Assembly (NCBI RefSeq): GCF_030865425.1
Contig: NZ_JAVFCB010000009.1
Span: 107,051-171,050 of the forward strand
Source: Microbacterium capsulatum
GTDB lineage: Bacteria > Actinomycetota > Actinomycetes > Actinomycetales > Microbacteriaceae
Direction of reading: 5' to 3'
DNA: 64,000 nt
Every line of letters begins with the position of its first letter. Within the stretch, counting starts at the first letter, position 1. The position numbers and the translations under genes are program-made. The notes below the pieces were generated by a model. It saw nothing but the letters and a program-made list of their open reading frames with translations. It did no database searches and had not been told where the DNA came from. Below are positions 52,925 to 64,000 of the stretch, in pieces.

Positions 52925-55752
52925 CCGACCACACGATCGCCACCGTCGACGGCCGATCCATCCCCGTCGACTCCGCGCCGGGGCAGTGCCTGCGCACCTG
53001 GCTGCGCGATCAGGGATCGTACGGTGTGAAGAAGGGATGCGACGGCGGCGACTGCGGCGCATGCACCGTCCTCGTCGACGGCGAGCCCGTGCACAGCTGC
53101 GTCTATCCGGCGCACCGCGCGGCGGGGCGCGACATCGTCACGGTGCAGGGCCTGGGCACCCCGGAGGATCCGCACCCCGTGCAGGAGCGGTTCCGCCAGG
53201 CGGCCGGGTTCCAGTGCGGCTTCTGCACGGCCGGCATGGTGTGCACGGTCGCCGGCATGAAGGACGGCATGGCGGACGACCTCGACCGGACGCTCAAGGG
53301 CAACATCTGCCGCTGCACGGGCTACCGCGCCATCGAGGACGCCGTGCACGGCCGCGTCAACATCGACGACCGCGCCGGCGGCGTGGGCAGCCGCACCGGC
53401 GCACCCGCCGCCGTCGGCGTCGTCACGGGCACCGTCCGCTACACGATGGACATCGATCCGGACGAGCTGCCCGCCCCTCTTCTCCACGCCGCCGTCGTGC
53501 GCAGCCCGCACCCGCATGCCCGCGTGATCCGCGTCGACGCGACCCGCGCGCTGGCAGCGCGGGGCGTCGTGCACGTGCTGACCCGCGAGGACGCCCCGCG
53601 CGCCCTCTTCTCCACCGCGCAGCACGAGCTCGAGGAGGACGACCCCTACGACACCCAGGTGTTCGACGAGTACGTGCGGTTCATCGGACAGCGGGTGGCC
53701 CTCGTGATCGCCGACTCGCAGCGGAACGCGGATCGCGCCGCGCGCCTCGTCGACGTCGAGTACGAGATCCTGCCGTTCAACCTCGACCCCGAGCGCGCCG
53801 ACCACCCCGACGTGGTCGCCCTGCACGGCCCGGCCTCGCCGAGCGGACGCGTCGCGGATCCGCTCCGCGGGCCGCGCGGGATCGCCCGCGCCGAGGCCAA
53901 CGTCGTCATGGAGATGGACTCCGAGGTCGGGGATCTGGCGGCCGAGCTCGCCGCGTCCGACATCGTCGAGGAGCGCGAGTTCCACACGCACCGGGTCTCG
54001 CACACCGCTCTCGAAACGCACGGATCCATCGCCTGGCGCGACGCCGACGGACGGTACGTCGTGCGCAGCAGCACGCAGGTGCCGTTCCTCGTGCGACGGA
54101 CGCTCGCACGGGTGTTCGGCCTGGACCGTGAGGATCTGCGCGTGTATGCGGCGCGGGTCGGGGGCGGCTTCGGCGGCAAGCAGGAGGTGCTCACCGAGGA
54201 CCTCGCGCTGCTCGCCGCGATCGCCACCGGGCAGCCGGTGCGCGTCGAGTTCTCCCGCAAGGAGGTGCTGACCGCGACGACCGTGCGGCACCCGTTCCGG
54301 ATCCGGGTGCGGATGGGCGCGACTCGCGACGGCGTACTCACCGGCATCGGCGTGGACGTGCGCTCGAACACCGGCGCGTACGGCAACCACGGCCCCGGCG
54401 TGATGTTCCACGGCGTCGGCGAGTCGATCGCGGTGTACCGCGCGGCGGCGAAGAAGATCCACGCCGACGTCGTCTACACGAACACCGTGCCGTCGGGCGC
54501 GTTCCGCGGCTACGGGCTCAGCCAGATGATCTTCGCGATCGAGTCGACGGTCGACGAGATCGCCCGCCGGCTCGGCCTGGATCCTCTCGACGTGCGCCGC
54601 CGCAACATCATCGGCGCCGCAGACGCGATGATCGCCTCGCACGAGGAGCCCGACCTCGTCATCGGCAGCTACGGGCTCGACGAGTGCGTGCAGATCGTGC
54701 GCGACGGCCTCGCCGTCGACCGCGCGGCCGATCAGGCGGGGCTCGAGCCCGGGTGGCGGATCGGGGAGGGATCCGCGATCGCGATGATCGCGACCGTCCC
54801 GCCGCGCGGCCACCACTCGCACACCCGGATCCGGCTCGACGACGACGGCGGCTTCACGCTCGACGTCGGCACGGCCGAGTTCGGCAACGGCACCTCGACC
54901 GTGCACCAGCAGATCGCGGCGACCGTGCTGAAGACCACGACGCGGCGGGTGCGGCTGCGCCAGTCGGACTCGGATCTCGTGGAGCACGACACCGGCGCGT
55001 TCGGGTCGACGGGCACGGTCGTCGCGGGCCGGGCGACGGCGGCCGCCGCGACCGAGCTCGCCGCGCGCATCGTGGCGAAGGCCGCGGCGGTGCTGGGCCG
55101 CCCGAGCGCGGATGCCGTGATCGTCGGCGACCGGGTGATGCACGGCGAGCTCTCGATCGGGCTGGCCGCGCTCGCCGCCCGCGCCCGCGAGGACGGCGAA
55201 CCGCTCGAGGCCGCCGGCTACTGGGGCGGCACGCCGCGCTCCGTCGCGTTCAACGTGCAGGGCTTTCGGATCGCGATCAACGAGGGCACCGGCGAACTGC
55301 GGATCCTGCGCTCGCTGCACGCCGCCGACGCGGGCGTCGTCGTCAACCCGGAGCAGTGCCGCGGGCAGATCGAGGGCGGCGTCGTGCAGGCGATCGGAGC
55401 CGCGCTGCACGAGATCGTCCGCGTGGACGAGCGCGGCGTGGTGACCTCCGACATCCTGCGGCAGTACCACGTGCCCACGTTCGCCGACGCCCCGCGCACC
55501 GAGGTGACGTTCGCCCAGACCTCGGACGTGCTCGGCCCGCTCGGCGCGAAGTCGATGAGCGAGTCGCCGTACAACCCGGTCGCACCGGCGCTCGCGTCCG
55601 CGATCCGCGACGCGATCGGGATCCGGATGTCCCGCACGCCCTTCACCCGCGACGCGATCCACGCCGCGATCGTGGAGCGCGACGCGGCGGCCGCGGAGAT
55701 GCCCGCGGCGATGCCGGCGGCGCTGCCGGAATTCGCCGAGGTCGGCCGATGA
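52921..55752 (+). CDS. Fused [2Fe-2S]-molybdenum subunit of a xanthine dehydrogenase family enzyme
   Basis: The product has 943 residues. Residues 1-150 carry two [2Fe-2S] clusters: [20 protein letters not shown] plus QCGFCTAGM and [13 protein letters not shown]. The molybdenum domains start near residue 160: [19 protein letters not shown] (cofactor phosphate loop), [20 protein letters not shown] (substrate-site Arg), and [20 protein letters not shown] with the catalytic Glu in KSMSE. It oxidises a heteroaromatic purine-like substrate with the FAD subunit just upstream. Substrate specificity is uncertain, since the motifs differ from the enzyme at 57939-60326. Confidence 0.88.
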   Translation: MTDHTIATVDGRSIPVDSAPGQCLRTWLRDQGSYGVKKGCDGGDCGACTVLVDGEPVHSCVYPAHRAAGRDIVTVQGLGTPEDPHPVQERFRQAAGFQCGFCTAGMVCTVAGMKDGMADDLDRTLKGNICRCTGYRAIEDAVHGRVNIDDRAGGVGSRTGAPAAVGVVTGTVRYTMDIDPDELPAPLLHAAVVRSPHPHARVIRVDATRALAARGVVHVLTREDAPRALFSTAQHELEEDDPYDTQVFDEYVRFIGQRVALVIADSQRNADRAARLVDVEYEILPFNLDPERADHPDVVALHGPASPSGRVADPLRGPRGIARAEANVVMEMDSEVGDLAAELAASDIVEEREFHTHRVSHTALETHGSIAWRDADGRYVVRSSTQVPFLVRRTLARVFGLDREDLRVYAARVGGGFGGKQEVLTEDLALLAAIATGQPVRVEFSRKEVLTATTVRHPFRIRVRMGATRDGVLTGIGVDVRSNTGAYGNHGPGVMFHGVGESIAVYRAAAKKIHADVVYTNTVPSGAFRGYGLSQMIFAIESTVDEIARRLGLDPLDVRRRNIIGAADAMIASHEEPDLVIGSYGLDECVQIVRDGLAVDRAADQAGLEPGWRIGEGSAIAMIATVPPRGHHSHTRIRLDDDGGFTLDVGTAEFGNGTSTVHQQIAATVLKTTTRRVRLRQSDSDLVEHDTGAFGSTGTVVAGRATAAAATELAARIVAKAAAVLGRPSADAVIVGDRVMHGELSIGLAALAARAREDGEPLEAAGYWGGTPRSVAFNVQGFRIAINEGTGELRILRSLHAADAGVVVNPEQCRGQIEGGVVQAIGAALHEIVRVDERGVVTSDILRQYHVPTFADAPRTEVTFAQTSDVLGPLGAKSMSESPYNPVAPALASAIRDAIGIRMSRTPFTRDAIHAAIVERDAAAAEMPAAMPAALPEFAEVGR

Positions 55753-56396
55753 ACGCCCGGCACGCGATCGTGCTCGCCGCCGGCCGCGGGTCCCGGCTCG
55801 GCCGCGGACCCAAGGCGCTGCTGCCGTGGGGAGACGAGGTCCTCGCGACCCGGGCCGCACGGGCGGCGCTGGGCGCGGGCTGCTCGGTCACGGTCGCAGT
55901 GGGTCCGGGCGCCCGGATCGCGCGGCGACGGCTGCGCGAACGCTGCCCGGCGGCGCACGTCGTCGCGGTGCACGACGCCGCGCTGGGGATGTCCGCCTCG
56001 CTGCGGGCTGCGGTCCTGCCGCTCATCGCGACCGGCGTCTCGCCCGAGGCCGTGATCGTGCTGCTCGTGGATCAGCCGGGCGTCGGATCCGCGGTGATCC
56101 GCGAGCTGTTCCGCGCGCACGTGCCGGGCCGGGTCACCCGCGCCGTGTGGGCGGGCGTCCCCGGCAACCCGATCCTGTTCGACACCGGCCACCTGCTCTC
56201 CGCCGCCGCGCGCGCCGAGGGCGACGCGGGAGCCCGGGCCTGGATCCGGATGCATCCCGACCTGGTCGACGACGTCGAGTGCGGGAATCTCGGCCGCGGC
56301 GACGACATCGACACCCCGGAAGACCTGCTCGCCTGGAACGATCCGGACACCTCGCGTGCGCCTTCGTGCGGGACCGCCCTGCACCCCTTGCCCTGA
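55749..56396 (+). CDS. MocA-like molybdenum cofactor nucleotidyltransferase
   Basis: The product has 215 residues from the ATG at 55749 (ATGA overlap). NTP-transferase motifs: [20 protein letters not shown] (LAAGxSxRxGxxK) and [20 protein letters not shown], followed by [20 protein letters not shown]. MocA/MobA-like enzymes attach CMP or GMP to molybdopterin for xanthine dehydrogenase family enzymes. A xanthine dehydrogenase context favours the CMP (MCD cofactor) form. Confidence 0.85.
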   Translation: MNARHAIVLAAGRGSRLGRGPKALLPWGDEVLATRAARAALGAGCSVTVAVGPGARIARRRLRERCPAAHVVAVHDAALGMSASLRAAVLPLIATGVSPEAVIVLLVDQPGVGSAVIRELFRAHVPGRVTRAVWAGVPGNPILFDTGHLLSAAARAEGDAGARAWIRMHPDLVDDVECGNLGRGDDIDTPEDLLAWNDPDTSRAPSCGTALHPLP

Positions 56397-56445
56397 CCCT
56401 GCCCACGCGGCACGATCGAGAGTGTCGCCAGACCGAGGAGATCAC

Positions 56446-57938
56446 ATGACTGACACCGCCGTCACCGTGAACGGGGAGCGCCGCGCGCTCGCCGGCGTCC
56501 CCACCCATACGACCGCCCTGGACTGGCTCCGCGACGGCGGGCTCTCCGGCAGCAAGGAGGGCTGCGCCGAGGGCGAGTGCGGCGCCTGCGCGATGCTGCT
56601 CGCGACACCCGGCCCGGACGGCGGCACGGCCTGGACCCCGGTCAACGCCTGCCTCGTGCCGGTCTACGCGCTGGACGGTCAGGAGGTCGTCACCGCGGAG
56701 GGCCTCGGCGGCGTCGAGGATCTGCACCCCGTGCAGGAGAAGCTCGCGGAGGCGGGCGGATCGCAGTGCGGGTACTGCACGCCCGGCTTCGCCTGCAGCA
56801 TGGCGGCGGAGTACTACCGGGCGGACCGGACCCCTGTCGCTGAGTCCGCCGACGCGTCGACCGGCTCAGCGACCGGGGAGCCCTGCCCGGTCCACGACCC
56901 GGAGCACGGCCCGAACGGCTTCGATCTGCACGCCCTGAGCGGCAACCTCTGCCGCTGCACCGGCTACCGTCCGATCCGCGACGCCGCCTATGCGCTCGGC
57001 GCGCCCGAGGCCGACGACCCGCTGCAGCAGCGTCTCGCCGAGCCTGCCCCCGCCCCGGTCCCCACCGATGCCGTGGTCGACGGGGCGCGCTTCATCCGCC
57101 CGGCGACCCTCGCCGAGGCCCTGCGGATCCTGCACGACGAGCCGGACGCGCTGCTCGTCGCCGGATCCACTGACTGGGGCGTGGAGGTGAACATCCGCGG
57201 CCGCCGCGCCCCGCTCGTGGTCGCGATCGAGCAGCTCGACGAGCTGCGCGCGCTCACGGTCGGCGACACGGTCGTCGAGATCGGCGCGGCCCTGTCGCTC
57301 TCCGAGGTCGAGAAGGGCCTGGGCGGGCGGATCCCCCTGCTCGCGGAGCTGTTCCCGCAGTTCGCCTCGCGGCTGATCCGCAACCGCGGCACGTTCGGCG
57401 GCAACCTCGGCACCGGCTCCCCGATCGGCGACACCCCGCCCGCGCTGCTCGCCCTGCGCGCGAGCGTCGTCCTGGCCTCGGTGAGCGGGGAGCGCGAGGT
57501 CGACCTCGCCGAGTACTTCACCGGCTATCGGCAGACCGTGAAGCGCCCCGACGAGCTGATCAAGACGATCCGGATCCCGCTGCCGCTCGCGACCACGACC
57601 GCCTTCCACAAGATCGCCAAGCGCCGCTTCGACGACATCTCCAGCGTCGCCGTCGCATTCGCTCTGGACATCGAGGACGGGATCGTCACCGCCGCGACCA
57701 TCGGCCTGGGCGGCGTCGCCGCGACCCCGCTGCGCGCCCGCGCCACGGAGGCCGCCCTGGTCGGCAGCCCCTGGCACATCGACACCGTGCGCGCCGCCGC
57801 GGAGATCCTCCGCGGCGAGGGCACTCCGATGTCCGACCACCGGGCGAGCGCGGAGTACCGCTCGCTCATGCTCAACACCGCGCTGCTGAAACTGCACAGC
57901 GCGACAGCGAACCAGAACGACAAGAAGGAGGTGTCGGC

Positions 57939-57942
<4 letters not shown>
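56446..57942 (+). CDS. xdhA: Xanthine dehydrogenase small subunit, [2Fe-2S]-FAD fusion
   Basis: The product has 498 residues from the ATG at 56446 (GAGGAG 5 nt upstream). [2Fe-2S] ligands: SKEGCAEGECGACAMLL, then SQCGYCTPGFACSMAAEYY and GNLCRCTGYRPIRDAA. FAD module: ALLVAGSTDWGVEVNIRGRR and NRGTFGGNLGTGSPIGDTPP; then the flavoprotein C-terminal module. Between the second and third cysteine pairs about 40 extra residues (PVAESADASTGSATGEPCPV) appear; part of this loop is encoded by a dispersed repeat (56856-56874). The domain order is the XdhA type. It overlaps xdhB by 4 nt. Confidence 0.9.
56856..56874. repeat. Dispersed GTCGACCGGCTCAG repeat inside xdhA
   Basis: GTCGACCGGCTCAGCGACC lies in the insertion loop of the small subunit (STGSAT). 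It matches the family at 35753, 36185 and 37002. Confidence 0.55.
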
Positions 57943-60326
<2,384 letters not shown>

Positions 60327-60339
60327 TGCACCGCACCCC

Positions 60340-60446
60340 GGGGCCGTTGAGCGAGGACGGCGAAGCCGACCGAGACGAAACGCCGCCCCCGCAGCGCGAC
60401 CGCGTTTCGTCTCGGTCGCCTGACGGCGTCCTCGCTCAACGACCCC
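60340..60446. repeat. GGGGTCGTTGAGCGAG palindromic repeat between xdhB and xdhC
   Basis: GGGGCCGTTGAGCGAG (60340-60355) and CTCGCTCAACGACCCC (60431-60446) are the outer arms. The inner arms GAGACGAAACG and CGTTTCGTCTC match the copy at 52771-52876. It lies 13 nt after the xdhB stop and 19 nt before the xdhC start and could attenuate read-through. Confidence 0.88.
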
Positions 60447-60465
60447 TGATCTTCAAGGTCTGACC

Positions 60466-61296
60466 ATGGACTGGCTCGACGCTCTGCAGGAGCTCCGATC
60501 GCGGCGGATCCCCGCCGTGATCGTGACCCTGGCGACCGTGCGCGGCCACGCCCCGCGCAACGGCGGAGCGAAGATGGTCGTCTCCCCCGACGCGCTGCAC
60601 GGCACGGTCGGGGGAGGCAACCTCGAGCAGACGGCGATCGAGCAGGCGCGGCGGATGCTCGCGGACGGATCCGCCGAGCCCGAGCTGCTCACGCTGACAC
60701 TCAGCGACAAGGCGGTCACCGAGTACGGGGTGCAGTGCTGCGGAGGAGAGGTCACCATGCTGCTCGAGCCGATCCGGGTCGTCCCGGCCGTCGCGATCTT
60801 CGGCCTCGGCCACGTGGGCCTCGAGCTCGCGCGGATCCTCGCCCGGCACGAGATCGAGCTGACCCTCGTCGACTCCCGCGCCGAGATGCTGGATCCGTCA
60901 CGCCTCGGCGTTCCGGGCGAGCGGGGGATCCTCGGCGACGCGGTGGCGCAGGTCCGCGTCGTGCACGCCCCGGTGCCCGAGGCGGCGCTCGTCGAACTCA
61001 CCCCGGGTGCGCACGTGCTGGTGATGACGCACGACCACGTCGAGGACCTCGCGATCGTCGACCTGGCCCTGCGGACCGAGGGGATCGGATCCATCGGCCT
61101 GATCGGATCCGCCTCGAAGTGGGCCCGGTTCCGGAAGAAGCTGCACGAGCTCGGTCAGACCGACGAGGACCTCGCCCGCGTGACGACCCCGATCGGCATC
61201 CCCGAGGTCCCGGGCAAGCAGCCCGCCGCGATCGCGGTGAGCGTGGCCGCGCGGATCCTGCAGCTGATCGACGAGGCGGCGCCGGCCGGGTCCTGA
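60466..61296 (+). CDS. xdhC: XdhC, xanthine dehydrogenase maturation factor
   Basis: The product has 276 residues. XdhC N-terminal domain: VTLATVRGHAPRNGGAKMVV, GTVGGGNLEQTAIEQARRML, and Cys-Cys-Gly-Gly in GVQCCGGEVTMLLEPI. Rossmann domain: VAIFGLGHVGLELARILARH and GSIGLIGSASKWARFRKKLH. It delivers the sulfurated molybdenum cofactor to XdhB. It is shorter than the XdhC at 50550 and serves the second enzyme, as judged by position. Confidence 0.92.
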   Translation: MDWLDALQELRSRRIPAVIVTLATVRGHAPRNGGAKMVVSPDALHGTVGGGNLEQTAIEQARRMLADGSAEPELLTLTLSDKAVTEYGVQCCGGEVTMLLEPIRVVPAVAIFGLGHVGLELARILARHEIELTLVDSRAEMLDPSRLGVPGERGILGDAVAQVRVVHAPVPEAALVELTPGAHVLVMTHDHVEDLAIVDLALRTEGIGSIGLIGSASKWARFRKKLHELGQTDEDLARVTTPIGIPEVPGKQPAAIAVSVAARILQLIDEAAPAGS

Positions 61297-61464
61297 GCGG
61301 CCCGACGGGTCTCACCGACTCCTGAGGCTCGCAGGGCCCTGCCCGGGGGACGGCCCACGTCGGGGAAGGCACAGAGTGTTCATCCGGAGTTCTCCGGCGA
61401 CGTCACCGAGACCTGGTTGGGTTGCGGTGTGCTCCGCGACCGGCGCGGGCAGAACAGGAGTGTC

Positions 61465-63099
61465 ATGATCCCCCGCATCCGAACCCGCCGCGCGGCGGGT
61501 GTGGCGCTCGCGACCGCAACGGCGGCGGCCTTGCTGCTGTCGTCGGCCCTTCCGGCATCGGCGGCGCCGGCCACGGACACCAAGACCCCGATCAAGCACG
61601 TGGTCGTGATCTTCCAGGAGAACGTCTCCTTCGACCACTACTTCGGCACCTACCCGAACGCCGCGAACACCGACGGCACGCCCTTCCAGGCCGCAGCCGG
61701 CACTCCGGCCGTCAATGGCCTGACCCCCGCGCTCCTGACCAGCAACCCGAACCTGGCCAACCCGCAGCGACTCGGCGGAACCGCTCAGCAGGTCACCTGC
61801 GATCAGGATCACGAGTACACCGAAGAGCAGAAGGCCTTCAGCGCCAGCGCGATGGACAAGTTCGTCCAGTTCACGAACGTCAGCTCCGGCACCTCGTGCA
61901 AGGCGCCGACCTACGGGCCCTCGGGCCTCGTCATGGACTACTACGACGGCAACTCGGTGACCGGCCTGTGGAACTACGCGCAGCGGTTCGCGATGAGCGA
62001 CAACTCGTACGGCACGACCTTCGGCCCGTCCACGCCGGGCGCGCTCAACCTCGTGTCCGGACAGACCTACGGCGTCGCCAAGACGGCCATGCCCGGAGGC
62101 AAGCCTTTCCCCGAGGGCGAAGTCCTCGACAACGCCGGCCCCGCCGGGCTCGGCACCGTCATCGGCGACCCGCAGCCGATGTACGACGACTGCTCCACGC
62201 GCGACACCGCGGCGATGGACTCGAAGAACAAGAACATCGGCGACCTGCTGAACGACAAGGGCGTCACCTGGGGCTTCTTCCAGGGCGGCTTCGCGCCGTC
62301 GTCCCGCAAGGCCGACGGGACGGCCGTCTGCGGCACGGTCCACAACGTCGGCGCGGCCCTCGGCGGAACCGGCAAGACCGGGGCTCTGCCGTACGGCACG
62401 AAGGGCGACTACATCGCCCACCACGAGCCGTTCCAGTACTACGCGTCGACCTCCAACCCGCACCACCTGCCGCCGTCCTCGGTCGCCATGATCGGCAAGA
62501 CCGACCAGGCCAACCACCAGTACGACCTGAGCGATTTCTGGAACGCGGTCTCGGCGAACAACCTGCCCGCGGTCAGCTACCTGAAGGCGCCGGGCTACCA
62601 GGACGGCCACGCCGGCTACTCCGACCCGATCGACGAGCAGAACTTCGTGGTCGACACGGTCAACCGGCTGCAGCAGTCGCCCGACTGGGCCAGCACCGCG
62701 GTGGTCATCGCCTACGACGACTCGGACGGCTGGTACGACCACCAGGCGTCGTCGATCATCAACGGCTCGAGCTCGAGCTTCGACGCGTTCAACGCGGCCG
62801 GCCTCTGCGCGAGCGCCGGACAGAGCACCGCTGCGATGGCGGACCAGCAGGGCAAGTGCGGCCACGGCCCGCGGCTCCCGCTCATCGTGGTCTCCCCGTA
62901 CGCGAAGCAGAACTTCGTCGACCACACCGAAACGGACCAGTCCTCGATCCTGCGATTCATCGAGGACAACTGGCACACCGGCCGTATCGCGCAGGGATCC
63001 TTCGACGTCAAGGCCGGATCGCTGTCGAACCTGTTCGACTTCGGCAACCCGCAGACCGCGACGCTGATGCTCGACCCGCAGACGGGCGCCAAGAAGTAG
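61465..63099 (+). CDS. Secreted phospholipase C/acid-phosphatase family phosphoesterase
   Basis: The product has 544 residues from the ATG at 61465 (CAGGAG 4 nt upstream). Signal peptide: RTRRAAGVALATATAAALLL, cut near ASAAPA; the RR pair could support Tat export. Phosphoesterase motifs: HVVVIFQENVSFDHYFGTYP, MSDNSYGTTFGPSTPGALNL, VVIAYDDSDGWYDHQA and GHGPRLPLIVVSPYAKQNFV, with acidic and His metal ligands in the usual places. The family hydrolyses phosphate esters of phospholipids or small molecules outside the cell and is frequently part of phosphate scavenging. The substrate is not resolved. Confidence 0.88.
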   Translation: MIPRIRTRRAAGVALATATAAALLLSSALPASAAPATDTKTPIKHVVVIFQENVSFDHYFGTYPNAANTDGTPFQAAAGTPAVNGLTPALLTSNPNLANPQRLGGTAQQVTCDQDHEYTEEQKAFSASAMDKFVQFTNVSSGTSCKAPTYGPSGLVMDYYDGNSVTGLWNYAQRFAMSDNSYGTTFGPSTPGALNLVSGQTYGVAKTAMPGGKPFPEGEVLDNAGPAGLGTVIGDPQPMYDDCSTRDTAAMDSKNKNIGDLLNDKGVTWGFFQGGFAPSSRKADGTAVCGTVHNVGAALGGTGKTGALPYGTKGDYIAHHEPFQYYASTSNPHHLPPSSVAMIGKTDQANHQYDLSDFWNAVSANNLPAVSYLKAPGYQDGHAGYSDPIDEQNFVVDTVNRLQQSPDWASTAVVIAYDDSDGWYDHQASSIINGSSSSFDAFNAAGLCASAGQSTAAMADQQGKCGHGPRLPLIVVSPYAKQNFVDHTETDQSSILRFIEDNWHTGRIAQGSFDVKAGSLSNLFDFGNPQTATLMLDPQTGAKK

Positions 63100-63124
63100 C
63101 CGCTCTCGTCTGATCCCATCACAG

Positions 63125-63152
63125 GAGGCTCGGGCCGCGAGGCCCGGGCCTC
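63125..63152 (+). terminator. Terminator of the phosphoesterase gene
   Basis: GAGGCTCGGGCC (63125-63136) pairs with GGCCCGGGCCTC (63141-63152, one G-T wobble) around a GCGA loop, followed by TT. It is 26 nt after the stop. Confidence 0.75.
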
Positions 63153-63292
63153 TTATGATCCGCGAGCGGACCGTCGCGCTCGGGAATCATCGCCGCGATT
63201 CCGCGCGCCCGCCGTCACGCCCGGCTGACGCATCACGCGATACGACCCCGAGCCCCGCCCGAGCGGCACGGAATCGGGATCAGCAACACGGC

Positions 63293-63634
63293 CTAGCTTG
63301 CCGGGTCGTACGCGAAGGCGCGCAGCTCCTGCGCGCATCGGCAGGCCGTCGCGATCTTCGCCGCCCATACCACCGCGTCCTCATACGACGGCAGTTCGAG
63401 CACGGTGTAACCGCCCTCGATCTGCGCCGTCTGCGAGTAGGTGCCCGCCGTCACGGATCCGTCGGCGCCGACCCTCACCGGCGGGATGCTCTCGTCGATG
63501 CCGCCGCCGAACACCCAGACTCCGGCGTCCTTCGCATCCTGCACCACCGCATGCGCGGCAGCCACGATCACCGGGAACTCCTCCTCGGTGAAGACCATCG
63601 CGCTGCTCGGGAACGAGATCAGGTACTTCGTCAT
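63293..63634 (-). CDS. YCII-domain (DGPF-type) protein
   Basis: The product has 113 residues. The YCII fold is recognisable: MTKYLISFPSSAMVFTEEEF, AGVWVFGGGIDESIPPVRVG and IEGGYTVLELPSYEDAVVWA. A central Gly-Gly-Tyr/Phe motif and a C-terminal helix are typical. Members sit near sigma factors or metabolic genes in actinobacteria, with unknown chemistry. It is monocistronic here. Confidence 0.82.
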   Translation of the reverse strand: MTKYLISFPSSAMVFTEEEFPVIVAAAHAVVQDAKDAGVWVFGGGIDESIPPVRVGADGSVTAGTYSQTAQIEGGYTVLELPSYEDAVVWAAKIATACRCAQELRAFAYDPAS

Positions 63635-63757
63635 CGTGCACGCCCTTTCTCCTCCGACTCATCCTTTCTCTGCGCAGCGGTGCGGGCAACGGGTGGCGCG
63701 TGCGCGTCTTGCCCCTCACCCCGCGAATCAGCGCGCCGCGGATCCTGATCTCGGAAA

Positions 63758-63876
63758 GATGGAAAGTGCTGCTCTCGCGTCTCTGCGAGCCGCATTTTCC
63801 ATCTCCGCAGGAACCAACCCCCACCCCAGAGATGGAAAACGCCGCCCCGGGGGCGTATCCGGCAGCACTTTCCATC
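63758..63876 (+). repeat. Paired palindromic element (46-27-46), copy B
   Basis: The units at 63758-63803 and 63831-63876 are each bounded by GATGGAAA...TTTCCATC and separated by 27 bp. The order and inner bases (GATGGAAAGTGCTGCTC, then GATGGAAAACGCCGC) match copy A at 33643-33761 read on the minus strand. The 366 bases from 63635 to the window end hold only this element and the repeat at 63939. Confidence 0.87.
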
Positions 63877-63938
63877 TTCAGGGCAACGTGTCCGCCCCAC
63901 CCGAGTCGCCGAATCCGCCCGCCACTCCTGCCACCGTT

Positions 63939-63993
63939 CGCTGGTCGCGACACGCCCTGCTCAACCAATTTTGAGGGCTTGTCGCGACCAGCG
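63939..63993. repeat. GCTGGTCGCGAC palindromic repeat, copy 2
   Basis: CGCTGGTCGCGACA (63939-63952) and TGTCGCGACCAGCG (63980-63993) are perfect 14-bp inverted repeats with a 27-nt spacer. The copy at 31297-31349 shares the left arm and the bases CACGCCCT after it. Confidence 0.85.
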
Positions 63994-64000
63994 AATCGAT

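Overview
The window is high-GC DNA with the codon use, GTG starts and chains of 4-nt ATGA/GTGA gene overlaps typical of an actinobacterium. The gene set (an ESX-type type VII secretion locus, an Rv2578c-type radical SAM protein, and xanthine dehydrogenase genes) together with several families of dispersed palindromic repeats suggests Microbacteriaceae, probably Microbacterium or a close relative. That placement is inference from gene content; there is no rRNA in the window.

Region 1, 1-29.9 kb: a large type VII secretion system (T7SS) locus. It holds eccC (8.7-12.7 kb), an RDD-FHA protein, two EccD-type membrane proteins, eccB, two subtilisin-like mycosins, two WXG100 proteins (EsxA/EsxB-like), a Gly/Pro-rich WXG-type substrate, several EspC-like or WXG-like helical proteins, two YbaB/EbfC-fold proteins, an FHA membrane protein and a large multi-domain surface protein cut by the left window edge. 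A putative T7SS effector and a tightly overlapping small immunity-like gene lie at 16.1-17.6 kb. I find no EccE. Four intergenic regions carry the same 18-bp palindrome, ATGGGGAGNACTCCCCAT, each 22-24 nt upstream of a TANNNT -10 box on the minus strand. This looks like a dedicated T7SS regulon operator. Between the surface protein and eccC (2.7-8.7 kb) is a lower-GC patch with three paralogous small membrane proteins, gene fragments, a partial segmental duplication and other unknown membrane proteins.

Region 2, 30-49.3 kb: housekeeping and metabolic genes. These are a 3-methyladenine glycosylase I, an acyl-CoA oxidase, RecQ, a PadR-DUF1048-ABC transporter operon, an acyl-CoA dehydrogenase, a VanY-type carboxypeptidase, a radical SAM protein interrupted by a homing-endonuclease intein, a secreted lytic-transglycosylase-like protein, a GNAT acetyltransferase, a DEAD-box RNA helicase with a long Arg/Asp tail and an aldose-1-epimerase-like protein. 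The intergenic gaps are rich in palindromic and tandem repeats.

Region 3, 49.5-61.3 kb: a purine-oxidation (xanthine dehydrogenase family) cluster. It has an IclR regulator, a highly structured leader, an XdhC, an FAD subunit, a fused [2Fe-2S]-molybdenum subunit, a MocA-like cytidylyltransferase, a second enzyme with a fused [2Fe-2S]-FAD subunit plus a separate molybdenum subunit, and a second XdhC. Two complete enzymes of the same superfamily, with opposite domain fusions, are encoded side by side.

Region 4, 61.4-64 kb: a secreted phospholipase C/acid-phosphatase-family protein, a YCII-domain protein and two classes of palindromic repeats. One of these is a 119-bp paired element (46 bp, 27 bp, 46 bp) whose geometry is repeated exactly at 33.6 kb.
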